Assembly (NCBI GenBank): GCA_029891345.1
Contig: CM057009.1
Span: forward strand, 308,676,666-308,740,665
Direction of reading: 5' to 3'
DNA: 64,000 nucleotides
From: Dryococelus australis
Taxonomy: Eukaryota; Arthropoda; Insecta; Phasmatodea; Phasmatidae
Part shown: positions 11,163-24,062 of the stretch, one piece after another
How the letters are laid out: the number at the start of each line of letters is the position of its first letter
Position numbering within the stretch: position 1 is the first letter of the stretch
Made by a program: the position numbers and the translations under genes
The notes under the pieces: generated by a model
Database searches by the model: none
Told to the model about the DNA's origin: nothing
Seen by the model: only the letters and a program-made list of their open reading frames with translations

Positions 11163-11552
11163 CTTCCGGCTACAAAGAAAAGAAAACTTGATATTTATGA
11201 TGTAGCAGGAAGTGACGAAAATCATGAAGACAGCATTGATAAAAATTGCTATGAATACAGTGATAGTGTTGAAGACGATGATGTTTCCCTCGATGTTCCC
11301 ACACATTTCACAAACGAGTTTCCTTCGACAAGTGATGTCAAGAAGGTAAATTACGCCGGAAACACTGGCTACATGATAACCAAAGACCCGAATAAAATTG
11401 TAGACAGATTCTGACATTTGATTGAGCTTCAAAAATGTTGGGATTACTCGGGCATGAAAGATGTGGTTTGGACCATTAGAGAACTTCTGGTTCGGGTTTG
11501 TGTCAGAGGATGCGATGAACTGCCTTCTTGTGAAATTGCAATTACAAAATAA
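11163..11552 (+). pseudogene. Orphan acidic reading frame with one internal stop
   Basis: A single plus frame of 130 codons, ending TAA at 11550-11552, is open apart from one TGA near 11413 and has no ATG at the front. The start is basic, ATKKRKLDIYD, resembling a nuclear localisation signal. An acidic stretch follows (SDENHEDSIDKNCYEYSDSVEDDD), then an ordinary part (MKDVVWTIRELLVRV). It lies 330 bases outside the right inverted repeat of the PolB element. The opposite strand is also open (11145-11741, 198 codons), but its Phe/Ile/Tyr-rich product looks like a shadow. Function and family unknown. It may be a displaced gene of the element or a host gene scrap. Confidence 0.35.
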
Positions 11553-11835
11553 TAATAAATTATTATTTATTATTAAAAATAATTGTTTTTTCTTTATTTT
11601 GTGTCTTTGACCCATCCTTTTATCCCTCACAGCCTTAAATGGTGCTTTAAGTACTTGCCTATAAATACAAAGATCTGCATATAGAATGATACCAAAGACT
11701 TTATAGTATAAAAATGTATGTATATTTGACTGCATACACAAACATTAATTCTGTCATTGTGGTCAAATTTTGGAGACAGTTGGTGAATATTTTTTTTAAA
11801 TGAATTGATAGAGGCTTATGACAAGCTCATGGATT

Positions 11836-12178
11836 GCTAAAGATTGATGGAAATATTGCGATTGAGGAGGATTGCTAAAGATTGAGGAGGATTTGCTAAA
11901 TATGGAAGAGGATTGGCGAGGATTGGCGAGGAGGATTGAGGAGGAATGACGAGGAGGATTGAGGAGAATTGATGAAAATTGAGCAGGATTAGTGAGGAGG
12001 ATTGATGAGGATTGGTGAGGAGGATTGAGGATTGGTGGGGAGGATTGAAGATTGGTGGGGAAGATTAAGGATTGGTGAGTGGATTGAGGAGGATTGGTGA
12101 GGAGTATTGAGAAGGATTGAGGAGCACTGAGCAGGATTGCTGAAGATTGAGGAGGATTGAGGAGAGTTAGTGACTAAG
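11836..12178. repeat. GGATTGAGGA minisatellite
   Basis: About 340 bases made of the words GAGGATTG, GAGGAGGATTGG and GATTGGTGAGGA with a period near 10 to 21 bases. The minus-strand Ser/Pro/Asn-rich ORF over it is a repeat artefact. Confidence 0.9.
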
Positions 12179-12962
12179 AAGACCACGGAAGATTATCTCC
12201 CTAGCCGCCCTTGTATATACCAAGTTTCCATGGGCCTGGCAGTATTGGCTCTTAAATAAATGCTTACTAAGCCTATAAAAGTGATGGAACATGCTAATCC
12301 ATACCATGATTATAAGATACTCGTGAATGGGATCCCTATTAGTAGTATGGGCTGGGTTTAGGGATATAAATGATAAAAAAATATGATTAGCATACTTATA
12401 CCTAAAAAAACAGGGAAGGTAATGAATAATGAGTTTTCAAGAGTGGAAATGTAGTTGAGAGAATTTTGCATGTTTCTGCAGTACTCTATGTATAATTTCG
12501 ACACCACATAAGAAAAAAATTATAATTGAAAATAATTTTTAAAAATTGGATACCAAATGCGGATTTACGATTTGGCATAACCTATGCATATAAAACCAAT
12601 ATGGTTACTAGAAACAAACATATATATGTTTGAATAATTTGTGGGGCTTAAGTGCCGAGTACCTTCAGGTACGCTCGACAAATCTGAGCCGAAGACTGCC
12701 GAGCAACCTCCTGAGACGAGCCGAAGATTGCCGAGCTAGTACGAAACGATCTGAAGCCTCTCAGCCAGTCTCACAGCTCTCATTTAATATAAGTTGGGTC
12801 AGACTCGCCATAACCCTACTACCAATGTCTTCAACTCCAGCATTTTTTGCATTCTACAGGGCTGGCAGATTGAGGGGACGGGTTTGAATGGGCATTGTGT
12901 GGAGGACGTTAAGTTTGCTGTCTACTGTTTATTCATCGGACGGACATATACTGTATAATTCA
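12179..12962. other. Intergenic, no supported gene
   Basis: A mixed stretch. The ORF at 12630-12887 contains internally repeated words (GAGCCGAAGA-TGCCGAGC twice) and gives no recognisable protein. It directly precedes the transposase tail at 12963 and may be part of the same inserted sequence. Confidence 0.3.
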
Positions 12963-13082
12963 ACCACCCGTATTCCTCCAGAAATTCTGGCAAGAGTGAT
13001 GTCATCCTTCCGAACACACCTTCAACAGTGCACTGACAGCGAGTAACACCACTTGATGCATTTACTTTTCAAAACCATTTAA
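12963..13082 (+). pseudogene. C-terminal scrap of a DDE transposase (Tc1/mariner-like)
   Basis: The frame starting at 12963 reads TRIPPEILARVMSSF, then RTHLQQC, an in-frame TAA, HHLMHLLFKTI and a final TAA at 13080-13082. An IPPE(I/V)L..V...F..RL..C pattern ending in (H)L...F is typical of the very end of mariner-type transposases in insects. Nothing upstream is recognisable, so only the last 40 codons survive. Confidence 0.45.
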
Positions 13083-15290
13083 ATTGTAACTTCCTAGTAT
13101 GTAGTTTTGCACAACCAGGATAAATTTTCTTTGCTTTTTGCCAATTAATTTTTATCAGACCCCCAAATTAGGCAGGATGTTTTGTCGCATACTGTATAAT
13201 ATATTAAAATGTGTAGATTGTAAAAAGAAAACAATCAAAAATTCACATTCCCAAACTTAACATACAAGTCAATGTCTCGCATTTATTGTTTTTTTTTTCG
13301 CATACGGAATTTCAAATGCTCTAACATTGTGAATACTTTCAGGGATTGTGTGACAGAGACAAATATAATGTGACTATATTACAATATTTGTCAATAACAC
13401 ATTTGATTCTGCAATCATGGCAGTCCCAGTACAAGAAAAAACACCAAAAAATTAAAGAATGAAAAACATGATTTAATCATTAAACTTAAAATGTAGTCTG
13501 AGAAAGAGTTACAATCAATTTATTTCTATCGTGCATATGCTTTCTTAGAAATATTTCATACTTATTATGTACAAACTGTCATATATATACCCTGGTAACA
13601 AACATTATGTAGCTATTATGTACATTATTTGTTTCTATCGATATTTAGAATTGAACTGAAAGCAAATTACCGCACTGTAAATAATGTAATGTACTTCCAT
13701 TTTATTAATACTGCTTATGTATGAAAGAGGAAGTTAGAAAAAGATAAAGAATTTAACAATGCCTAAAAAAACTAAAATAATCAATATAAATTATAACAAA
13801 ATATCATCTTCATTATAAAATCGCTACGAAAATTCTAATTGCAATTTTTTTTTGAAAAATTTAACATTTTCTCTTAATTACAGAAGTATTTTTTTATGTC
13901 ACAATAGTCAAATATACAAGTATTAACATATTTTTTGGGTAAAATTTTTTCTATTTTTTGAAAACCAATTATAACAAATTCAAGCATATTATATTATATT
14001 TTATTCAATTTATAATTTTAATTAAACACAAAGTTATGTTTTCAAGGTGGAAAATCATTATCTAAAAACTCTCAATTGTTGAATTGCAAATTAATAGGAA
14101 ACTGTTTATTCCTTTTTTTTTTAACCTTAAGGTAATATCTAATTGATATTCTACAATTGGCCATATAATAACTACATATTTTATCAAAATTGTTCTTGGT
14201 ACAGCATTTGCTTTTGCTTTTTCACAACTATCTATGTTTTTTTTTGTTTTTTGTAAAAAAATTATTTTATCTTTTTCTATATAAAATAATTTTATAACCA
14301 CGTTTCCAAATAATTCAAGAACAATCTTCTAAAAAATGAAACAAATATATTAAACGGAATATAATGTATTATATTTTTACTTCTAGAAATTTTTTATGTG
14401 TTTTTTTCCATTCTCTTCTTAATTATTTTATATTTCAATCAATTATTATCACTTACAAAAATTTTATATCTAATTTTTCTCGTGGACTTCATGATAAAAT
14501 ATAATTAATATTAAAAATAATTCCTCAGATTTCTAAAACTTCAATAGCACTTACATTTTAACATTTTAAGAAATAACAAGCTTTGAAAATTAAAAACGAA
14601 AATCTAGGAGTTACATCAATGTTACTATCAGAATGTTAGTTCCTATTTTAATGCATTTTAGTTAGACTATATTGTCCGTACTCATATGCATAATTAGTGA
14701 ATGAAAATGCATCACATTTTATAACAAAAAAATTTATTTTAGAACTATAAATATATTTAAATTCTTTAGTTTGATCAGTTTGTCGAAAAGGTTGTCTAGG
14801 AATATTTTATATTTTGTTTAATCCCATTTATAATAAAACATATGTAACATATTTCAATATTAAATTAATTTATTAATATATACAAATAATAAAAGAACAT
14901 AAATGGAGTTTGTTTTACATAAATTATAAAGATTAATTTAAAAATGTATAAGCAGGTAAACATAAAAGTGTATTAATTTAAAAAAATACGTTTTTTATGA
15001 AAAAGACTCCAAAGAATATATAATATTTAAAACACCTTTCAAGTCGAAATTAATCTTAACAATCAATCATAAATATATAACAAATATCATGTTAAAAACA
15101 TTTCATCTATTAGCTAATACATTTAGACAATATAAACATAAGAAAATACTGATTATGAAACATTTCAATGCAATATAAATTTTTATTGATATATGACAGT
15201 AAATTGGTGTAATTATATTAAATGTATGTGAAAGAAATAACTTATTTAGTTCCTATAACAATAAAAAAATTCATATTTAAAAACTAACAC
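13083..15290. other. Very AT-rich tract without supported genes
   Basis: GC content is far below that of the rest of the window, and homopolymer runs are frequent. The 79-codon minus frame at 14062-14301 is Lys/Ile-rich and unrecognised. I see no clear element ends. Confidence 0.5.
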
Positions 15291-15299
15291 CTACAAAAA

Positions 15300-15951
15300 C
15301 ATTATTCGAAAATAGTTATTAATGACAGTGATAATATCAATAAACCAATATAAATCTATATTGATGGACAGTTTGGAGATAGTCCTATCCCTGGAATTAA
15401 ACATTTGAAATCATATAAAACCATTGAATTTGAAAAAAAAAATTGTTATTTAAACAATATAAATGATATTGCATTTGGAATAAAAGGAATTGTGTTAAAA
15501 GTGAAATTGGTGATACTTGTGTTAATTTTAATGGAAATAATATTATTTAAAAGTTAATAATTGTCACAATTAATAACTATAAAGGTTTAGACAGATATTA
15601 AAAATTACTTACTCAGACATATATTAAGAAAGAAGACTGTAATAATAATGGTTATAATTTTGCTAAAATTTTATCTGACTCAAATACTATTCGTAAACAT
15701 TGAAAAACAAATTCAAAAAATTATAAATATCCAAGATCAAGTAGTGAAAAATATTATAATATATTTATATAAATAGGGAATAAAAGACATGGGATGAAAT
15801 ACCTAAAGGTAAAAATCAAGATTACAACCCTCTACCCCAGGAAAAATTTATTTAGCTAGAAGTCAAAATCTGGCCAAGGAATTGGAAAAAGATAATCCAC
15901 TATACAAAAAAAATTGTTTGCAGAGATGATAAAAGAACGTTTATCGACGGA

Positions 15952-16025
<74 letters not shown>

Positions 16026-16610
16026 TGTTAAAGTAAATGCTGGGGAAAATTATTATAATTAAAATATTATTAAAATTAATATGTTCAATAATATATATTT
16101 CGTTTTTTATTATTAAAAATCTTTAAGTGATCCCATTTTCAGCAAGAGATTTAAATATTATTGTTATTGTCGTTGTAATTATTAACATCATAATAATCGA
16201 AAGTAATCTAGGCACAAACATTTTAAATTTACCAGTAATGCATTAATATAATTATATTGTGAAATATTTACTATATTAACTAAACAATTAGATATAGGCG
16301 ACAAAGGAATGAATAAATCAGATGAATACTGTAAAATTATTACATGTGTGTTGAGTTAGTAAAGATTTATATTCTAGACACGAAGCTAACAAGATTTTAC
16401 AAAAACCAGTTAAAAAAAGATAAAGATATTTCTCTTGAAGAAGTATCTTCGGCAATTTGTCTAGATTTATGTTAAACAAATAAAATTAAGTTAGGGAATA
16501 AAATATTATCTCAAATGTTAATTATAACAGTTTTTGAGAGTAAATTAAAGTTTTGTTTTAATGTTTTAAATAATTCTAAAATATATTTTAATATTTAAAA
16601 ATTATATGTG
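15300..16610 (+). pseudogene. AT-rich coding-like island, unidentified
   Basis: Short coding-like stretches occur in alternating plus frames. Around 15355-15530 one reads GQFGDSPIPGIKHLKSYK followed by LNNINDIAFGIKGIVLKVK. Another lies around 15630-15700 (NGYNFAKILSDSNTIRKH), and another around 16420-16500 (ISLEEVSSAICLDL). Codon use is extremely AT-biased (Asn, Lys, Ile). I do not recognise the proteins. The pattern suits a decayed gene from an AT-rich invader (virus, linear plasmid or symbiont) better than a host gene, but this is inference. An AT dinucleotide run interrupts it at 15955-16022. Confidence 0.35.
15955..16022. repeat. (AT)n microsatellite
   Basis: Uninterrupted AT repeat of about 66 bases. 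Confidence 0.95.
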
Positions 16611-16734
16611 TATGTATAAATTAATGACGATTAAAAACATGCTTATGGTGTACTGGCTAATCAACATACAAATTTAAAAATGAATACATTATTAATAAAA
16701 GTTCAAACTAAAAGAATAAGTAGATACTTGAACA

Positions 16735-19320
16735 AGAAGCTACTGATATAACTAGTGAGCCGATATAACTAGTGAGCCTACTTCCTTCAACAAGGCTTCA
16801 ATTTATTTTAAAATAAGTTCTTAAAAGCTGAGCTGGTAGGTAAGACTTGACCTCACTTTGAATGCAATGACAGTAGAAATGAAACCAGAAAGGTATTCAA
16901 TATTGGTGAGATAATTAGAAATACACACATGCCTTACCCGGGATTTGAACCCAGAAATCCTGGTACATAAGCTAGCGTGCAATCGACTGCATCACAGCTG
17001 TCGGATTCATAGCATCAACTTCGATTTTAATATGTATAATTTTTCGAATGATGGGGTTATTAACATAACATTTTTACATAGCCATCATTATGAAAATATG
17101 CAACTGAGCCACTTAAACTTGTAAGCTCACATGGCCTACCATAGCGCTTCTCATGTGAAGATTTTGGTGGAAATCGTTTATATGGTCCGTGAGATATAGC
17201 ATAAAAAATTATATTTCCTTAAATAATGCTATGGTAGAAAATTGCCAAAAAAAAGAGGCTGTATATACGACGCTCCTAATGTATACTGTCTACATAAAAT
17301 TTTTGTCGAATTTGGTTGAATTGTTTATAACATGTAGCAAATTTATCTTAATAATTTATGAAGACGCCATTTCGAACGTCATTGTCGTACCAATTTGTAT
17401 AATGAAATTTAAAATGGCCTTCCGTAGCATTAATGATGTGCACAATTTTGTACATATTAGTTGCTATGTTCGGGTGTAACATTTACAGGGAATTCGGTTG
17501 ATTCATCCTCTAGACAATGCATAAAACCTCCAGTAGTTTCATGTAGCGATCTTCATAAATAGAGGACAGAAAAGTGATGATGTAGCAATTCCCATGATTG
17601 TATAACAAAGTTAAGTTAAATAGATTACATTTTTACAGACATATCACCCATAAAACTAAAATTATTTAATTACCGCCGTTCTGAAAATAAGCGTTACCAA
17701 CAGGTAAAAAAAAATTATGGCCTACCACATTACATCATCATGGCGAAATTTGGAATAAATTGGCTTATTGCTTGAGATAAAGTTATTACTTTTATCGTGA
17801 GGGCTACCTTACAAAATGACTGAGAAATGAGGCTCTGCAAATACAAATTTGATGATTGTAAAGGTATTGCCAGCATACAAAGTTAAGTCGGAAATTGTTT
17901 TGTTATTAAAATGAACTGAGCTAAAATATTTAGTACAAAATATTTTTTATATAAGTGCCTTTCCTACATAAAACTTACTATTTACACCACTTTCTGCAAT
18001 ATTATATGTTCTTTTTTTTTCAAATTTGGTAGGAATATGTCAATTGTTTCCTGAGATAATACATAAAATCTTTATTTATTAACTTGACGCTATCTTAGTT
18101 AATGATGGGAAAAATATGCTATGTGGAGATACAGCTGAAGTTGTAATATCTACTGCCGGCATATAAAGATAAGTTGGAAATGATTATGTGGCTTCGACGA
18201 TATAGAGTTTAAAGTTAAAATAGCTACATGTCCGCCATTTAGAAAATAAGTGTCTGACGTACTTAAAATATGCAATTTTACGCCATCTGCCGCAGTACTA
18301 CTTGATTGCCAAATTTGACAGGAATTAATTGGTCAATTGTTTTCCGACATATGGCATAGAATTTTTTTATTCGCATTGCGCTATTTTACAAAATGGCTTG
18401 TAAGAGATGCTCCATGTAGATACGGTTGATAAAATTATTATATAATGTGAGCGTATAACATTATGTTGGAATTTATTACGTAATTAAGATTATATAGGAT
18501 TGTAATCTGGAATGGTCTTATGGCCTCCATTTCGGAAATAAGTGTTTGACATGTTAAAAACATATCACCTAATATCATCTGCATCAGTACTACTTGATTG
18601 CCAAATTTGTTAGGAATAGGTAAATTTTTTACTGAGCTCATATCTTTCATTATTCACATGTCACTATCTTCTAAAATGGCCGAAGAAGGTGATTGTGTGT
18701 TGGTATATATGAAGCTTGTAATATAAAGTTTCAGTATATCAAATTTGGTCGAAATTGATGGAATGATATGGTAGATATACCAAATAACCCTAATATATTT
18801 TATGGCCTCCATTTTGAAAATAATTACCTAATCACGTTTATCTCTTGCATTCTCTTGGACCATCGCAATATTACTTACCTGTCAAATTTGACGAGAATTA
18901 GTTTAATAGTTTTCGAGATAAAACATACCATTTTCATTTCCTCATTTGGTGCCATTTTCTAAAATGGCGGACCAACAACAATAGCGATATCAAAATTTAA
19001 AGCCTACTTAATGCTCTGCCAACATACAAAATTTGGTTTCAATCGGTTGAATAGTTCCCAAGTTGAGGCATATCACCCCAAATATTTAGATTGCTGCCGT
19101 TTTGAATGTATGTACCCGTCGTTGTCAAATATAATTGAAATCAGGTGTCCTTACCAAGTTTTGTATGTGTACCAAGTTTTGTGAAATTCTGTTTGAAGCG
19201 TTCAAAAATTGAAATGGCGGATAAACAGATGCGCGCACACACACTCAGTAACACACACACACACTCACCTACAGACACACAGAGAGGAAAGTAATCTCAT
19301 AAGCCTTTCCTTCGGAAAGT
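16735..19320 (+). mobile_element. Composite repeat, copy 1: tRNA-like head plus ~145-bp modules
   Basis: After an antisense tRNA-like head (16925-17004), modules of the type CCATTTTGAAAATAAGTG ... GCCAAATTTGGTAGGAAT ... GAGATATGGCAT follow one another. CAAATTTGG-type words lie near 17306, 17742, 18018, 18310, 18601, 18738, 18881, 19027 and 19171, that is at multiples of roughly 145 bases. The tail reads AAATGGCGGATAAACAGA followed by a CA-rich run and ATTT/CCTTTCCTTCGGAAAG. No protein-coding capacity. Three other copies are in this window (20545, 28100, and 38740 inverted). Confidence 0.65.
16925..17004 (-). repeat. tRNA-derived SINE-like head
   Basis: On the minus strand, GATGCAGTCGATTGCACGC resembles a box A region and GGTTCAAATCC (plus 16941-16951) is a near-consensus box B. 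The ends do not form an acceptor stem, so this is a SINE head rather than a tRNA gene. Confidence 0.6.
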
Positions 19321-20544
19321 AGGATTAAAAGGGAACAATTATCTTTAAATATATCTTCAGCAACAAAACTATATAAAAAACCGGTACTGGAATTAAAGCT
19401 GTGGGCTTTTTTACTATTCAAATTCCAATTTTTAGGTTTATTAGTTGTTTTAGCTGGTTTAGCATGGTGGTCGTCATCAATGTAATTTTTCCTCAATTTT
19501 TAGATTTATTTATTATTTTCTGATTTTTAATAAATGCGCGGTATGGTGGTTGTCCTGGGGGGGGGGGGGATTATGGTGTTGCGGTCGAGCGGCAGGAGGG
19601 TGGGGCAATGTTATAGGTACTTTTAATTTTAGAACTTTTTTGGATGGTGGGGGAGGGTTACGAATTTATTCAATTTTTTCCAATGTTTTATAGATTTTTG
19701 TATTCAGTGACTTTGGGGTTAAGGACAGAATCACTGGCATCCAACATGGTGGGCGAAGTTACCAATGTAATGCTTTCCTCAAATTTTCGAATTTCGTAAA
19801 TTTTTTTTTGCGGTTTTCTATGATTTGTGGATGATTGGGGGAGGTGTAGAGTGTTTAGTTTTTGGTGAGCGGGCGAGTGCGTGTGACATTATATGTTGAT
19901 CCAATTTTAAAAATTTTTCTCGGTATTTTCTCGATTCTTATTTCTATTTTTGATTTCAGGGTGTTTGGGGGAGTGAGTGACGTGAGTTTGGATATGGGTG
20001 TGGTGAAGGGTGGTTGACTGTGGGTAAAAACGATCCCCTCCCCCCTTAATCTTTTCGATGGATGTAAAAGTGTATTTTGGGTAACGTTATTTTCAAATGA
20101 GGCATCGGTGCTTTTTAAGTGAAACATGGAGAATCTTAAGTAAATAGGGAAATTTAGAGGGAAAAAAAAAAGAAATTTCATAGCGAAATGGTCGACTTCG
20201 AAGGAAAAATGGTAAACTCTAAGGGAAAATTGAAATTTTAAGGGGAAAAAGGCAAATTCCAAGATAGTGGTCAACGCCTCAAATCCTCCCAACTGTGGTC
20301 CCTTTTTCCAGTCTTTTCACATCATACTAATCCTAATATTGATTTAAAAACTGATATAGTATAAACATTACAACTAAACAATTTAGAGATCTTTATATGA
20401 ATGAAGAATTTTCACATAAAAATAATAAAAATGAATATGAAATATTTTATGTATGTATGCATATATAATTATATATATACATATATATATATAACAATTC
20501 ACAAGGTTTTTATTATAAAAGCAAGAAGTTACTTATATAACTAA
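19321..20544. other. Spacer with G-runs and short purine repeats, no supported gene
   Basis: Contains a G homopolymer near 19556-19569 and a block at 20100-20270 where AATTTAGAGGGAAAAA-like words recur at about 25-35 base spacing. That block produces a 145-codon Phe-rich minus-strand ORF (19855-20292), which I regard as spurious. Confidence 0.5.
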
Positions 20545-21600
20545 TGAGCCTACTTTCTTTCATGTGGGTGCAATTCATTTTTAAATATGTTCTTATCAGA
20601 ATTTGAAAGCAATATCATTATAGTTGAAACCAGAAACATATGTAAAAGTAGTGAGACAATTGCATCTACACACGTGCCTTACTCGGGACTCGAACCCAGA
20701 AAACATCGTACCATAAGATAGTATGCAGTCAACAGCATTGCAGAGGTCGGACTCGAGTATCAACTTCGAATTTAGTTAGTATAATATTTCGAGTGATAGG
20801 GTTTACTAAACAAAAACATTTACAGTGCCACCATTTTGAAAAAAAAAGCAGTGACTGAGCTACTTAAAACATGCAAGTTTACCTGGCTTACCATAGTGCT
20901 ACTATTGTGAAGAATTTGGTGAAAATCGGTTGATTGGTCCCTGAGATATGGCTTAAAACAACTTTTTTCCCATGTAACGATCTTCATAAATGGAGGACAA
21001 AATACTTATGTATTAGCACATTCGATGATTGGGTACTGTAAGTATACAAAGCAAAGCTAAAATCGATTACATAGTTTCGTTAATATGGCAAATTAAGCTA
21101 ATATGGTTTTAAAACCGCCATTAAAAAAATAAGTGTCGATCACAATTATATATACATATATTAATATGGCCTACAACAGTAGATCTTCGCTATATTGTGT
21201 AAGAATGGCTTGATTGTTTCCCGAGATATGATATAAAAATTGTATTTTTTATTTGTGGGGCTATCTTAAAAATTACAGACAAATGAAGTTCTGCATAGAC
21301 CAATTTTGATAGTTGTAATAGGTACTGTCAGCATATAAAGTTAAGTTGGAATCGGATTCGTTAGTAAAATGCACTGAGCTAAAATATTTATATAACCACC
21401 ATTTCTAAAATATGTCTCTGGCCTCATTAAAACTTAGAGGTTTACACCTGCTGCTGCAGTGCAAATTGTTTGCCAAATTTGGTAGGAATCTATCAATTAT
21501 TTCTGAGATACGACATATAAATTTTTTTCTTCGTATGAAGTTATCCTACAAAATGATGGACAAAATATGCTTCGTGTAGATATTTCGTACCACAAACTCT
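20545..21600 (+). mobile_element. Composite repeat, copy 2 (truncated)
   Basis: The same order as copy 1: a GCCTACTT(T)CTTTCA start, a tRNA-like head, TTCGAGTGATAGGG, ACCATAGTGCTACT, GAATTTGGTGAAAATCGGTTGAT and GCCAAATTTGGTAGGAAT at 21471. It ends where the 119-bp satellite begins. Confidence 0.65.
20668..20752 (-). repeat. tRNA-derived SINE-like head
   Basis: The box B complement GGACTCGAACC is at 20686-20696. It matches the head at 16925 base for base over much of its length (GTGCCTTACTCGGG, ATGCAGTCAACAGCATTGCAG). Confidence 0.6.
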
Positions 21601-21604
21601 ATTG

Positions 21605-22850
21605 TAGCATAACCGAGTCTTACCGAAAGTGCGCACTTCTCACTCACACATTCCACTTGGAAGGGGAAGGCCGTCATTCCAAGGCACCTGCCAGCCTCTG
21701 GTCAAGTATGACCTATGCACACATATAAGCATAGTTGGCTTTACTTTCCGAACCATTTGAGATACAACTACCAAAATCGAAACATAGGCTTAATCCTCAC
21801 TCCCGACGAGAAGGGGCACACGGCCAAATATGACCCATGTTATCTTATAAGCATAGTTGGCTGTAATTTACTAACCATTGAAGATATGGTCGCCAAAATC
21901 ATACCATAGACATTACCCCGACAGAAAAATTGACCGAATGGTCAGGCATTACCTATGTCTACTTATAAGCATAGTTGATTGTAATTTTCGAACAATGTGA
22001 GATACAACTACCAAAATTATAGCATAGGCATCAGCCACGACAAGGAAAAGGACCAAATGGTCAAGATTGCCCTAAGCGCATGTTTAGCATAGTTGACTAA
22101 CTTCCGAACCATATGAGGCACAACTACCAAAATTGCAACATAGGCATCACCCCAGACAATGGAAAGTGCCAAAGGGTCAAAATTGATGCAAGCATGCTTA
22201 TAAGAATAGTTGACTGTAACTTCCGAACCATATGAGATATAACTATCAAAATTGTAAGATAGGCATCACCCCAGACAACAAAATGTATTGAAGGATCAAA
22301 ATTGATCTAAGCAATTTTATTATCATAGGTGGTTGTAATTTCCGAACCATTTGAGATAAAGCTACCAAAATTGTAACATAGACATCACCCCAGACAACTA
22401 AAAGCTCCAAAGGGTTAAGTATGACCTAAACACAGACATAATCATAGTTGGTTGTAACTACCGAACCATTTGAGATACAACTACCATAATCATATTATTG
22501 GCATCTCTGCACGCATAAAAAAGGACTGAAGGGTCAAGTATGACCTAATCTCACACATAAGCTTATTTGGCTGTAATTTCCGAACTGTTTGAGTTACAAC
22601 TGCTTAGATCATAATGTAAGCTTCACACCAGAAAATGAAATTGACTGAGGGGCAAATATGACCTAAGAGCACATATAGGAATAGTTGTCTGTTATTTCCG
22701 AACCATTTGAGATACACCCACCAAACGTCATAATGTTGACATCATCCAAGACAACAAAAATGACCGAGGGGCAAGTATGAGCTACGAGCACATATTAACA
22801 TAGTTGGCTGTAATTTCCGAACCATTTGAGATACACCAAGCAAAATAACA
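21605..22850. repeat. 119-bp satellite, about 10 copies
   Basis: The word GCATAGTTGGCTGTAATTTC and its variants start near 21729, 21851, 21969, 22087, 22204, 22323, 22442, 22561, 22678 and 22797, at steps of 117 to 122 bases. Each unit also carries CGAACCATTTGAGATACAACT and CATAGGCATCACCCCAGAC-like words. Divergence between units is moderate, so the array is not recent. Confidence 0.9.
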
Positions 22851-22889
22851 CATGAACCTACACACTCACCAGACATGAAACTTTTCTCC

Positions 22890-23300
22890 TTCTCTACCTG
22901 CCTAAGCCAATGATGTCCTCGATGGATATCCTGTGGTTAGGAGAAGAAAATACCTACTTTGGCCTACACTCTCACCAGACCTGACTCAGCGAGCCAGCAA
23001 GGTTTATCTCCTGGACTTGCCTAAGATAATGACGTCCACGATGGGCACTGTGTGGGTAGGAGAAGACGAAATACTAGCATGGGCCTATGCACTCAACAGA
23101 CATGTCATCGCCTAAGCTCAATGATATCCTCGACAGTCATTGCATGAGAGGATCTGAATAGTTTAAGATACAGTTATTAAATTCATAATATAGGTGTCAC
23201 CTAACAAAAGGAGATGACTTAGGCCAATGACATCCTCGACAGACTTTGCATTTCAGGAGAAGAAGAAATACTCGCATGGTACTATACACTCGCCAAAATA
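22890..23300. repeat. Second degenerate tandem array (~115 bp unit)
   Basis: Units share CCTAAGCCAATGATGTCCTCGA, GGTAGGAGAAGA(A/C)GAAATAC and GGCCTA(C/T)(A/G)CACTC words near 22900, 23020, 23110 and 23215. Weaker copies run on to about 23560. It abuts the 119-bp satellite directly. Confidence 0.65.
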
Positions 23301-24062
23301 ATGCAGGAGGTGCAGGGGATCGCTCCGGCTTCCCTTGGGTTACCCGTCCGATGCCTTGACCACACAACCACCATTGCATGAGACCTACGAGGGGATGCAA
23401 TAGTGTACATAAGCACATCGGCGTATGCGCCCGACATACATTGTATGGTTAGAGGTAGTAAATACCCACATTGGCCTACACAGGCTTGTCATCACGAATT
23501 GTTCTCCTTCGAGACTCACGTATGCTAACGATGTTGGAGAAGAAGTACTCGCACAGACCTGCGCACCCATCAGGGTTCGCGAAGCAGCGAGGTTTTTTCC
23601 TTCCTAAGCCGATGATTCATTCGGCAGGTGGATGCAATATGGGCAACACTAGTACACACCGACGCCAACAGAAAACAAAATGTAAAGGAAAAAATAATTG
23701 TACGTACTTACCAACCAGTACAATCGCACAAGCGCAAGGGTGCAGTGTATATTAAACGATGTTAGACAAGACCAGATCAGTACAACAGAATGACCTCATT
23801 GCAGGGCCTGCAAGTATGAAAACCAGCATTCAGCTATTGCTGAACAGTCCATGAAAACCAAACATAGTATTGATTTCGACAAGCTCAGCATAATATCCTA
23901 CATACGAACTTATAGACCAAGAACGATCAGATAATCAGTAGAAATAATAAAACATCCGAATAACATCAGGAGAGAAGATAGTTACAATTAAACAAAATAT
24001 GGGTAAATATCTTCATACACGACCTGAAATCCTGTAATGCAAGAGCAGATAACACAGACTCG
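23301..24062. other. Spacer, no supported gene
   Basis: Overlapping ORFs on both strands at 23385-23755 reflect the low stop density of the degraded tandem array. No protein family is recognisable. Confidence 0.4.

Noticed and set aside
11145-11741. 198-codon minus-strand ORF
   Set aside because: Longest in its region, but hydrophobic and low in coding character; the opposite strand looks more like a gene.
11989-12186. Ser/Pro/Asn-rich minus ORF
   Set aside because: Translation of the GGATTGAGGA minisatellite.
16925-17004. Possible tRNA gene (also 20668, 29010, 37726, 40043, 51982)
   Set aside because: Box A and box B are present, but no acceptor stem forms; better read as SINE heads.
19855-20292. 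145-codon Phe-rich minus ORF
   Set aside because: Produced by short purine-rich repeats on the plus strand; no domain.
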